15,371 bases of DNA from an uncultured Oscillospiraceae bacterium (GTDB lineage Bacteria; Bacillota; Clostridia; Oscillospirales; Ruminococcaceae): positions 1 through 15,371 of the forward strand of contig UQQY01000034.1 in assembly GCA_900543295.1 (NCBI GenBank). Reading direction: 5' to 3'. The translations under genes were made by a program, and so were the position numbers. Positions 1 through 5,196 of this stretch are shown one piece after another; the stretch's first letter is position 1, and the number at the start of each line of letters is the position of its first letter. The notes beneath the pieces were generated by a model. It was not told the origin of the DNA. It made no database searches and was given only the letters and a program-made list of their open reading frames with translations.

Positions 1-317
1 GCAGCGGCACAGGCGGCGCAGTCGCAGTATGCGGCGCCGTTTGCCTTAATCTCTCTTCCGTGTGCGGCGACATTTGGAGCTTCCGCACCGAACGCGGCTT
101 TTCCCTCTTCGGACTCAGCAAAGGCAATCAGTCCGTCGATCGGAACGATGTCTTCCTCAAGCTCTTTGAGATAAGCGGCGATTTCTTCCTTTTGTGCATC
201 GGTGCCTACAGCATCCAAAAAGCGCTGTGCGGCGGCCTTTGCCTCTTCACAGCAAAACGGCACGTTCAAAAGCTCTTTTGTTTTTTCGATGACGGTTTGC
301 AATACTTCTTTGTCCAT
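1..317 (-). CDS. Small Cys-rich conserved protein, 3' end cut by window edge
   Basis: The minus-strand frame opens with ATG at 317-315 and stays open to the window edge, giving 105 residues with no stop. The protein is acidic and helical. It has a Cys pair at residues 22-23 and a CxCxxC cluster (C98, C100, C103) near the visible end. From memory it resembles a family of about 110-120 residues common in Clostridia that databases often label 'molecular chaperone Hsp90'. I see no Hsp90 ATPase (GHKL) motifs, so that label looks wrong and the function is unknown. The Cys cluster could bind a metal or be redox active, which is inference. AAAAGG abuts the ATG, so the ribosome site is poorly spaced and the start is slightly uncertain. 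By family length only about 10-15 residues should be missing. Confidence 0.7.
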   Translation of the reverse strand, partial: MDKEVLQTVIEKTKELLNVPFCCEEAKAAAQRFLDAVGTDAQKEEIAAYLKELEEDIVPIDGLIAFAESEEGKAAFGAEAPNVAAHGREIKANGAAYCDCAACAA

Positions 318-355
318 CCTTTTATACGCTCGCTTTCTGTTTTGAATTTGTCTTT

Positions 356-384
356 ATTTTAACATGGCGGCATCCGGTATGCAA
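356..384 (-). promoter_or_regulatory. Probable promoter of the minus-strand Cys-rich gene
   Basis: Read on the minus strand, an extended -10 (TGT then TAAAAT, with TAAAAT at 361-356) lies 17 bases from a weak -35-like TTGCAT (384-379). The -10 is about 40 bases upstream of the ATG at 317. The -35 matches consensus at only three positions, so the TG extension probably matters. The stretch from 385 to 458 shows nothing else recognisable. Confidence 0.45.
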
Positions 385-458
385 GCGGGAAAGACAATAA
401 TATGACTGGAACGTGTTCGATGACGAGGAAGAGCGTTAGACATATCATAATGGGCAGA

Positions 459-895
459 ATGAATTTTGCGTATATGCAGGCCCGTTTTTTAGATGTAAAG
501 TATTATCGGGATATTTAGGAATTGATTGAACGGTTTCGGGCGGGAAATGCTTATAATTTGATTCAGGTTTGCGGGGAGAATGTGCCGTTTCAAATTGCTG
601 AATTTGCAAGGCTTTCGGGCGTGCCAAAAATCGTAGTAAGCAGAAGCTTCGCATACCGTGCAGAAAGCAGGAAGATAAAGCGGTAATATCTATTGCCTGA
701 TGGTGGCGGAATACCCGATGATATGAAAGAGAAGTAGTTTGATATGCTTTACGGCGGAGTTAATAAAATAGTTGACAGTCGCCGAGCTTAGGCTTAGGAT
801 TATCACTGTGCAGATCGATAGTAAATGCACACGGTAGAAAAATAACTACTTTAAACAATACATCGTACGGTATGGTGTTTACCATGGTGGCTGAA
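459..895 (+). pseudogene. kdpD: Decayed kdpD remnant (osmosensitive K+ channel histidine kinase)
   Basis: Two separate parts of KdpD can be read. Frame 519-686 gives a USP-like segment containing VPFQIAEFARLSGVPKIVV, typical of the cytoplasmic USP domain of KdpD. Frame 699-788 gives the ATPase G1 box region (GGGIPDDMKEK...FDMLYGG, then NKIVDSRR). After a one-base slip near 785, frame 791-895 gives the G2 region GLGLSLCRSIVNAHG and the C-terminal strand. The gene is broken by TAG at 516-518, TAA at 684-686, TAG at 735-737 and the frameshift. The N-terminal KdpD domain, four-helix DUF4118 region, GAF and HisKA phosphoacceptor are all absent, so a large internal deletion has occurred. It cannot encode a working kinase. 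Assignment rests on motif recognition, not on a search. Confidence 0.75.
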
Positions 896-896
896 T

Positions 897-1196
897 ATGA
901 CACAGAACGAATCAGCCGCCGAAGCGTCCGCTTTCACAAACGGCAAGTTTCGTGTTGTTTATGCCGCCGGTTGCACCCGTTTGAATGAAGAGGAATTGTA
1001 TTTAACGCCTATTGAGTACAAACTGCTATGCTTGCTGCCAAGAAGTGTAGGAGAGGTTTTAACGCATACTTATATCAAACAAAGCATCTGGGATAACGAC
1101 ATTGCTTCCTTACGCACGGGAAAATTATAAGCAAGCGGCAATAATACACTTGAAGAACGGCAATTTATCGGTAGAAATCGGATGTATTGCCCAAAA
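897..1196 (+). pseudogene. kdpE: Decayed kdpE remnant (response regulator DNA-binding domain only)
   Basis: The open frame 897-1130 encodes 77 residues matching the OmpR/PhoB-type winged helix of KdpE: a linker and first strand (FTNGKFRVVYAA), then LTPIEYKLLCLLPRSVGEV, then LTHTYIKQSIW and IASLR. The whole N-terminal receiver domain with its phosphoacceptor Asp is missing. The frame hits TAA at 1128-1130. Further fragments (RQFI near 1158, VEIG near 1171 in another frame) resemble the KdpE C-terminal hairpin (TEIGVGYRM), so the gene's end is frameshifted too. The ATG at 897 is fortuitous because it lies inside the old coding sequence. It directly follows the kdpD remnant, matching the usual kdpD-kdpE order. 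I infer no function; a short DNA-binding peptide from 897-1130 is conceivable but unlikely. Confidence 0.75.
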
Positions 1197-1204
1197 TAAA
1201 AGAA

Positions 1205-1233
1205 ATCGGGCATCCCTGTCGAGATTACCCGAT
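1205..1233 (+). promoter_or_regulatory. Inverted repeat upstream of the asparaginase gene
   Basis: ATCGGG (1205-1210) and CCCGAT (1228-1233) form a 6-bp inverted repeat with a 17-base loop, ending 21 bases before the asparaginase ATG. It could be an operator or a leader hairpin, or chance within decayed kdpE DNA. I could not find a convincing -35/-10 pair for the asparaginase gene. Confidence 0.2.
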
Positions 1234-1254
1234 ACTATTTTCGCGGAGGTACAC

Positions 1255-2274
1255 ATGAAAAAAATTCTTATGATCGGTACAGGCGGAACCATTGCCTCGA
1301 GACAAACGGCGTCCGGACTGTCTCCATCGATCTCGCCGCAGGACGTCCTATCCTATATTCCAGAGGTAGAAAGAATCTGTGCAGTGGATACGCTCCAGGT
1401 TTGCAATCTGGACAGCACCAGCATGCAGCCGCAGCACTGGCTGTTGATGGCGCGGACAATTGAAGAGCAATATGACGCATACGACGGCTTTGTCGTCTGT
1501 CATGGCACAGATACGCTGGCTTATACTGCTGCGGCGCTTTCATATCTGATTCAGAATTCTCGAAAGCCGGTCGTAGTTACCGGCGCGCAGAAACCGATTG
1601 ATAAAGACATTACAGACGCGCGGACCAACCTGCTCGACAGCTTTATCTATGCGGCGGACGACGCCTCACAGAATGTAAATATTGTTTTTGACGGAAAGGT
1701 AATCGTCGGGACGCGCGCGCGGAAAGAACGCGCCAAAAGCTATAACGCTTTTTCGAGCGTCAATTTTCCCTGCCCTGCACGGATTCAGGACGGCGTGCTC
1801 TTCCGCTATATTCCCGAAACGCCGCTTAAAGAGCCGGTTCGGTTCTATCATAGTCTCAATGACAATATCTGTGTGTTTAAGCTGATTCCAGGGGCGAGGC
1901 CCGATCTTTTGCAGTATCTGTTTTCGCAGTACGACTGCCTGATTATCGAAAGCTTTGGCGTAGGCGGTATTCCTGATGCGCTGCTCGAAACCTTTTATAA
2001 AGAGATGGAGCAGTGGCAGAAAAAAGGCAAGATTGTCGTCATTGCGACACAGGTTGCAAATGAGGGAAGCGACATGTCCGTTTATGAGGTTGGCCGCAGG
2101 GCAAAGCGTGATTTCGACTTGATTGAAACATACGATATGACGCTCGAAGCAACGGTTACCAAGCTGATGTGGCTGCTGTCTGAGCCGCATACGGATTATG
2201 ACAGTATACGCGAACGGTTTTACCGCGCGGTAAATCACGACACGCTCTTTTCACAGCGCCGCAGATTCCGATAG
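1255..2274 (+). CDS. ansA: L-asparaginase, type I (cytoplasmic)
   Basis: The enzyme hydrolyses asparagine to aspartate and ammonia. The frame is open from 1102, but the true start is ATG 1255, preceded by GGAGG at 1245-1249 with 5-base spacing. The upstream residues are read-through of the decayed kdpE region. The 339-residue product begins with the family signature: IGTGGTIAS at residues 7-15 places the nucleophile at T12. HGTDT at 83-87 supplies the second catalytic Thr-Asp pair (T85, D86), followed by TGAQ (109-112) and DARTNL (121-126). There is no signal peptide, which fits the cytoplasmic type I form rather than the periplasmic type II. Length is normal for the family. It is a single-gene unit, closed by a strong terminator 22 bases downstream. 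Confidence 0.92.
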   Translation: MKKILMIGTGGTIASRQTASGLSPSISPQDVLSYIPEVERICAVDTLQVCNLDSTSMQPQHWLLMARTIEEQYDAYDGFVVCHGTDTLAYTAAALSYLIQNSRKPVVVTGAQKPIDKDITDARTNLLDSFIYAADDASQNVNIVFDGKVIVGTRARKERAKSYNAFSSVNFPCPARIQDGVLFRYIPETPLKEPVRFYHSLNDNICVFKLIPGARPDLLQYLFSQYDCLIIESFGVGGIPDALLETFYKEMEQWQKKGKIVVIATQVANEGSDMSVYEVGRRAKRDFDLIETYDMTLEATVTKLMWLLSEPHTDYDSIRERFYRAVNHDTLFSQRRRFR

Positions 2275-2295
2275 CATTATACGCTTTTCATTTTG

Positions 2296-2327
2296 AAAAA
2301 GGCCTCTTCATACGAAGAGGTCTTTTT
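2296..2327 (+). terminator. Intrinsic terminator after ansA
   Basis: A 14-bp stem (2296-2309 with 2314-2327, one G-T pair) encloses the loop ATAC. It ends in five T, with A-T pairs at the base of the stem, so it may work in both directions. Confidence 0.9.
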
Positions 2328-2354
2328 ATACAGACGTTAAATATTTCACAGGAT

Positions 2355-2385
2355 TTTACAGAAGCAGACGGGCAGGCTTTACAAT
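2355..2385 (+). promoter_or_regulatory. Weak candidate promoter for the SipW cassette
   Basis: TTTACA (2355-2360) and TACAAT (2380-2385) resemble -35 and -10 boxes, but the 19-base spacer is longer than ideal. Transcription must restart after the terminator at 2296-2327 and this is the best pair I see in 2328-2464. The rest of that stretch shows only the ribosome site AAGGAG near 2450. Confidence 0.25.
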
Positions 2386-2464
2386 CGGCTGCGATAATGA
2401 AGACGCTGCATAGAGAGCTCTGTGCGGCGGAAATACCGACTTATGAAAAGGAGAAACAGACAGG

Positions 2465-3496
2465 ATGAAAACGAAAAAACGCGGTTTAATCATTGGAGCG
2501 GTTGTAACAGCTTTTGCTATCGTCGGGACAAGCTTTGCCTTGTGGGCGACAACGCTTAGCGGCAATGGCAGCGTTTCAGCCTCCGGAAGTTGGCAGGTTG
2601 AATTCACAGATGCAGATTTAAGCGTCAACTCTACGGGAACGGCGGTTTCTGCCGAAACCTATGCGCTTGACCGTGCCAATGTCAAAGACGACACTCTGGT
2701 GGCTGCAACAATTTCCTCCGGCAAATGGCTTTCTGCCGGCCAGCAGGATTTGGTAGGCACGCAGTCAGGCGAAGCGATGAGCCAATACACCTGTTATTAT
2801 GCCGTAGACACTGCCAAGTATGATCTGAGCGACATTACCGCCATTACAAAAGACGAATATGCCGAGATCAGCGCAGATTCCAGCACCTTCGTCGTTTCCG
2901 ATCATCTGAACATGTATTATCGCTATGTAAACGATGGAACCGCCGGTACGGCGGACGGAGCAAAAGCAAGCGCGGCAAAAGTTGTTGACGGCCTGCTTCG
3001 GGATACCGCTGCCGCCCTAAAAGAGCTTTATCCCGACACATGGCAGAACTACGCTTTAGTGAACATGGATCAGTACGGCAAATGGAATTATATCATCGCC
3101 AGTATGAAGAAAACCTCGGTTTCCGGTTCTGACCTGACAAAGGAGGAGCGCGCATCCTTTACCGCCGATGAAGTGAGCTTTGCAGGCATTGTGTTTTCTC
3201 TGCCTGGCGCATGGGCGCAGTACAGCGTTACCGTGACGAACAAAGGCTCGGTTGACGCAAACCTTGAAAATGCCGTTATTCGTCTCGATACAGAGAACGA
3301 GGATCAGCTCTCGCTTGACGCGCCGGATCTGACGGGAAAGACGTTGTCTCCCGGCGAGTCCTGCACGATTCAGGTGGTCGTAAAGGCGCTGGACAATGGA
3401 ACCGGTTCGCTCAATGCAAGCGGCAGACTGGTTATTGAACTGCCTTATGCACAGGATACGGTGGAGCCTGCTCCGGACGCTTCCTACACAAAATAA
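2465..3496 (+). CDS. SipW-dependent-type signal peptide surface protein
   Basis: The 343-residue product opens with a SipW-cognate signal region. MKTKKRG is followed by a hydrophobic core at about residues 8-24, then GTSFALWATT (22-31) and a small/polar stretch (LSGNGSVSASGSW). This matches the TasA/CalY class, which is cleaved by the dedicated peptidase SipW. A central polar domain (about 50-230) is not recognised. A C-terminal beta-rich domain (about 235-330) contains PGAWAQYSVTVTNKGSVDA and LSPGESCTIQVVV, and the next gene's product has the same pattern. There is no LPxTG motif or C-terminal membrane anchor, so the mature protein should be released or assemble on the surface. By analogy with TasA it could be a fibre or biofilm matrix subunit, which is inference. 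AAGGAG lies about 10 bases upstream of ATG 2465. Confidence 0.8.
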   Translation: MKTKKRGLIIGAVVTAFAIVGTSFALWATTLSGNGSVSASGSWQVEFTDADLSVNSTGTAVSAETYALDRANVKDDTLVAATISSGKWLSAGQQDLVGTQSGEAMSQYTCYYAVDTAKYDLSDITAITKDEYAEISADSSTFVVSDHLNMYYRYVNDGTAGTADGAKASAAKVVDGLLRDTAAALKELYPDTWQNYALVNMDQYGKWNYIIASMKKTSVSGSDLTKEERASFTADEVSFAGIVFSLPGAWAQYSVTVTNKGSVDANLENAVIRLDTENEDQLSLDAPDLTGKTLSPGESCTIQVVVKALDNGTGSLNASGRLVIELPYAQDTVEPAPDASYTK

Positions 3497-3557
3497 AAGA
3501 AACCATATAAACGGAAGGCCGGTCTGCGTACAGGCGTAAAGCCTGCAGGTCATGAAA

Positions 3558-3588
3558 GGAAAAGCCCTATGCATTATAGGGCTTTTCC
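3558..3588 (+). terminator. 13-bp hairpin between first and second SipW-cassette genes
   Basis: A perfect 13-bp stem (3558-3570 with 3576-3588) has a 5-base loop and a T-rich 3' arm, but no T tract after it. It lies 61 bases after the first gene's stop and 26 bases before the second gene's ATG. It could be a partial terminator or an mRNA-stabilising processing hairpin that makes more of gene 1 than of genes 2 and 3. Confidence 0.6.
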
Positions 3589-3614
3589 GGCTGTCAGAAA
3601 GGATAGGAAGCAGC

Positions 3615-4208
3615 ATGAAGAAAAGCCGAACAGCGGGAACAATCGCTCTGCTGGCAGCAGCGGTATTCCTGTTTGCCGGACGGCAGGCAAAAGTGAAAGC
3701 GGCAGACGCCGCTTATGTATCGGGAACGGCGGATGTGCGCATCATACAGACAGAAGCTTCATACAGCAGCGGCGCGGAGGCAGCGGTATCGTTTTCCCCA
3801 AAAGAAGCCGATATGGACGGAATGCTGGACAGGCCGGGTGCATGGGCATGTTATATGATCGAAGTGCAGAATCAGGGAGAAACGGACGCGGCGCTTTCCA
3901 TGGCGGAGCTTCGCGATGAAACGCCTGCATATATAGACGTAACCTCCGGTGTGAAAGACGAGCATATCGGCGACGTGCTAAAACCGGGAGAAAAGCGGAG
4001 AATTGTCATTTTGTTACAGTGGAATCCGGATGACGCGGCAGTGTCTGCTGGAGAGTGCGGAACTTACAGTCTGACGTTAGTTTTTGACGGAGTAAGCGCC
4101 ATTCCGGACACCTCGGCCAGCAGCGGATTGCTATGGCTGACGGTCGGGCTGGCAGCCGCTGCGCTGGCGGCAGGAGCGCTTTACAAAAGGAGCAGAAGGA
4201 TCAATTGA
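3615..4208 (+). CDS. Secreted protein with TasA-like domain and C-terminal membrane anchor
   Basis: The frame is open from 3552, but that start lies inside the hairpin region. ATG 3615, preceded by AAAGGATAGGAAG (3597-3609), gives a 197-residue protein with a normal signal peptide: MKKSRTAG, hydrophobic stretch at residues 8-22, likely cleavage after KVKA near 30. The middle (about 55-165) repeats the pattern of the preceding protein: PGAWACYMIEVQNQGETDA aligns with PGAWAQYSVTVTNKGSVDA, and LKPGEKRRIVILL with LSPGESCTIQVVV. The C-terminus has a hydrophobic helix (about 168-190) followed by KRSRR, a typical stop-transfer anchor. It is therefore probably a membrane-held partner or assembly factor for the first protein, like minor subunits in TasA-type systems. 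No catalytic motif is visible. The stop lies 29 bases before the peptidase ATG. Confidence 0.75.
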   Translation: MKKSRTAGTIALLAAAVFLFAGRQAKVKAADAAYVSGTADVRIIQTEASYSSGAEAAVSFSPKEADMDGMLDRPGAWACYMIEVQNQGETDAALSMAELRDETPAYIDVTSGVKDEHIGDVLKPGEKRRIVILLQWNPDDAAVSAGECGTYSLTLVFDGVSAIPDTSASSGLLWLTVGLAAAALAAGALYKRSRRIN

Positions 4209-4237
4209 CAGACTCAATTCAGAAAAAGGGGCAGGGA

Positions 4238-4648
4238 ATGCGCGGAAGGCTTTTCCATACTGTCAGACGGACGGCGCCATGGATTTTAGCAGCGCTGTTG
4301 ATTCTGTTTTTCGCAGGTTTCCTTCCGGCAGCGCCCTCAGCCGTCTTAACCGGCAGTATGGAGCCCTGTATTGAGTCCGGCGATCTCGTTATAATCGACA
4401 AGACCGCGCATGATTCGCTTGCAGTGGGCGATGTGATCCAGTTTCAGCGCAATGGAGCGACGGTGCTTCACCGCATCGTGGGAATAACACAGTTGGAGAA
4501 TGGGCAGACCGCATTCGTCACAAAGGGAGACGCCAACAATGCACCGGATAGTCAGCCGGTTTCAGCAGACGAGGTGACAGGACGCTGTCTTTTCCGTATT
4601 CCCAAAATCGGATATATCCCGATGTGGTTCGGCTCCCTGTTTCGGTAA
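4238..4648 (+). CDS. sipW: SipW-like type I signal peptidase (ER/archaeal-type)
   Basis: This is a membrane serine protease that removes SipW-type signal peptides. From ATG 4238 it has 136 residues. A basic N-terminus is followed by a membrane segment (APWILAALLILFFAGFLPAA, about 13-32). Next come LTGSMEP with the catalytic Ser at about residue 40, the second motif GATVLHRIVGI with His replacing the Lys of ordinary bacterial LepB enzymes, and the conserved TKGDANNAPD box. The Ser-His arrangement marks the SipW/eukaryotic SPC class. A hydrophobic C-terminus (IPMWFGSLF) ends the protein. The start is uncertain: TTG 4205 overlaps the upstream stop by 4 bases with GAAGGA before it, and would add 11 residues; ATG 4238 has AAGGGG at suitable spacing. 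Its substrate is presumably the protein encoded two genes upstream. Confidence 0.87.
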   Translation: MRGRLFHTVRRTAPWILAALLILFFAGFLPAAPSAVLTGSMEPCIESGDLVIIDKTAHDSLAVGDVIQFQRNGATVLHRIVGITQLENGQTAFVTKGDANNAPDSQPVSADEVTGRCLFRIPKIGYIPMWFGSLFR

Positions 4649-4666
4649 GGCGACAAAGGTTTTATA

Positions 4667-4713
4667 GAATAAAGTGAAACGGAACGCATCTTGCGTTCCG
4701 TTTCACTTTATTC
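4667..4713 (+). terminator. Terminator after the SipW cassette (22-bp stem)
   Basis: A perfect 22-bp stem (4667-4688 with 4692-4713) has a 3-base loop TCT. The 3' arm is T-rich and followed by ATTATTTT at 4717-4724. It separates the SipW cassette from the BlaI promoter. The stem is unusually long for a plain terminator and symmetric enough to act on both strands. Confidence 0.8.
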
Positions 4714-4734
4714 CGATTATTTTGCAAAGAGAGG

Positions 4735-4763
4735 TTGACATCACTGTTATACGGTCGTATAAT
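4735..4763 (+). promoter_or_regulatory. Consensus promoter of the BlaI/M56 operon
   Basis: A perfect TTGACA (4735-4740), 17-base spacer and perfect TATAAT (4758-4763) lie 40 bases upstream of the repressor's ATG. Such a strong sigma-A promoter suggests control by repression. Confidence 0.92.
4747..4762 (+). promoter_or_regulatory. Palindromic operator overlapping the -10, likely BlaI-type autoregulation site
   Basis: TTATACG (4747-4753) and CGTATAA (4756-4762) form a perfect 7-bp inverted repeat with a 2-base centre (GT). It covers the spacer's end and five of six bases of the -10 box. A repressor bound here would block RNA polymerase. BlaI/MecI repressors bind short dyads at their own promoters, so the downstream repressor is the natural candidate. 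The site is not identical to the staphylococcal TACA/TGTA operator. Confidence 0.65.
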
Positions 4764-4803
4764 AATTACATTAAAATATAATCAAAGAAAAGAGGAGAAT
4801 CCA

Positions 4804-5196
4804 ATGTGCAGGAAAACAAGGCGTCTGGGAGATGCAGAGCTTGAAATTATGCAGGAGCTTTGGCATGCGGATGCAGCAATGACGGCCGGAGAAATACTTG
4901 AAAAGCTGAAAGTCAAGCGGAATTGGCAGCTTTCAACGCTGATGACGTCGCTTGCAAGGCTATGTGATAAAGGCTTTGTCTCCTGCGACCGAACGTACCG
5001 CCAGAATTTGTATCAGCCAATTATCGAAGAAGAGGCGTACAAGGCGGCGGAGAGCAAACGGTTTTTACAGCGGATGTATGGCAGCTCCATACAGGGGATG
5101 TTCACCACGCTGTATCAATGCGACATACTTACCGAATCGGATATCGACGAATTACGCGGTCTGTTGGACACGCTTGCAGAGGGACGGAAAAAATGA
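4804..5196 (+). CDS. BlaI/MecI family transcriptional repressor
   Basis: ATG 4804 follows AGAGGAGAA (4791-4799); the frame's earlier TTG at 4735 is part of the -35 box and is not a start. The 130-residue protein has the BlaI layout. An N-terminal winged helix (about 8-75) contains LGDAELEIMQELW, the recognition region WQLSTLMTSLARLCDKGFV, and a wing ending QNLYQPII. A helical dimerisation tail (about 80-128) contains ESDIDELRGLL. In the family, the partner membrane protease triggers cleavage within this tail and so relieves repression. Here MF in QGMFTTL sits roughly where BlaI is cut, but that is a guess. The gene overlaps the M56 gene by 4 bases (ATGA), so the two are co-translated. It most likely represses its own operon through the dyad at 4747-4762. 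Confidence 0.9.
   Translation: MCRKTRRLGDAELEIMQELWHADAAMTAGEILEKLKVKRNWQLSTLMTSLARLCDKGFVSCDRTYRQNLYQPIIEEEAYKAAESKRFLQRMYGSSIQGMFTTLYQCDILTESDIDELRGLLDTLAEGRKK

Noticed and set aside
897..1130. A complete 77-residue small gene beginning at ATG 897
   Set aside because: Its sequence is an internal piece of KdpE with no ribosome site, following a kdpD remnant; it is decayed coding DNA rather than a new gene.
1102..1254. N-terminal extension of the asparaginase from an upstream start at 1102
   Set aside because: The extra 51 residues come from frameshifted kdpE sequence, while ATG 1255 has a good GGAGG and begins the conserved family N-terminus.
1666..2238. 190-residue minus-strand open frame opposite ansA
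   Set aside because: It lies wholly inside ansA on the opposite strand, shows no recognisable motif, and is expected from codon bias.
3552..3614. Start of the second SipW-cassette protein at ATG 3552
   Set aside because: That would put a 13-bp hairpin inside the coding region before a clear signal peptide; ATG 3615 has a good ribosome site and gives a proper signal sequence.
4205..4233. TTGACA at 4205 as a promoter -35 for the signal peptidase gene
   Set aside because: No -10-like hexamer is found 16-18 bases downstream (the region is GGGCAG), and the gene fits as part of the upstream operon.
4735..4803. Upstream TTG 4735 as start of the BlaI-type repressor
   Set aside because: It is the -35 hexamer of the promoter; ATG 4804 has an AGGAG site and matches the family N-terminus.
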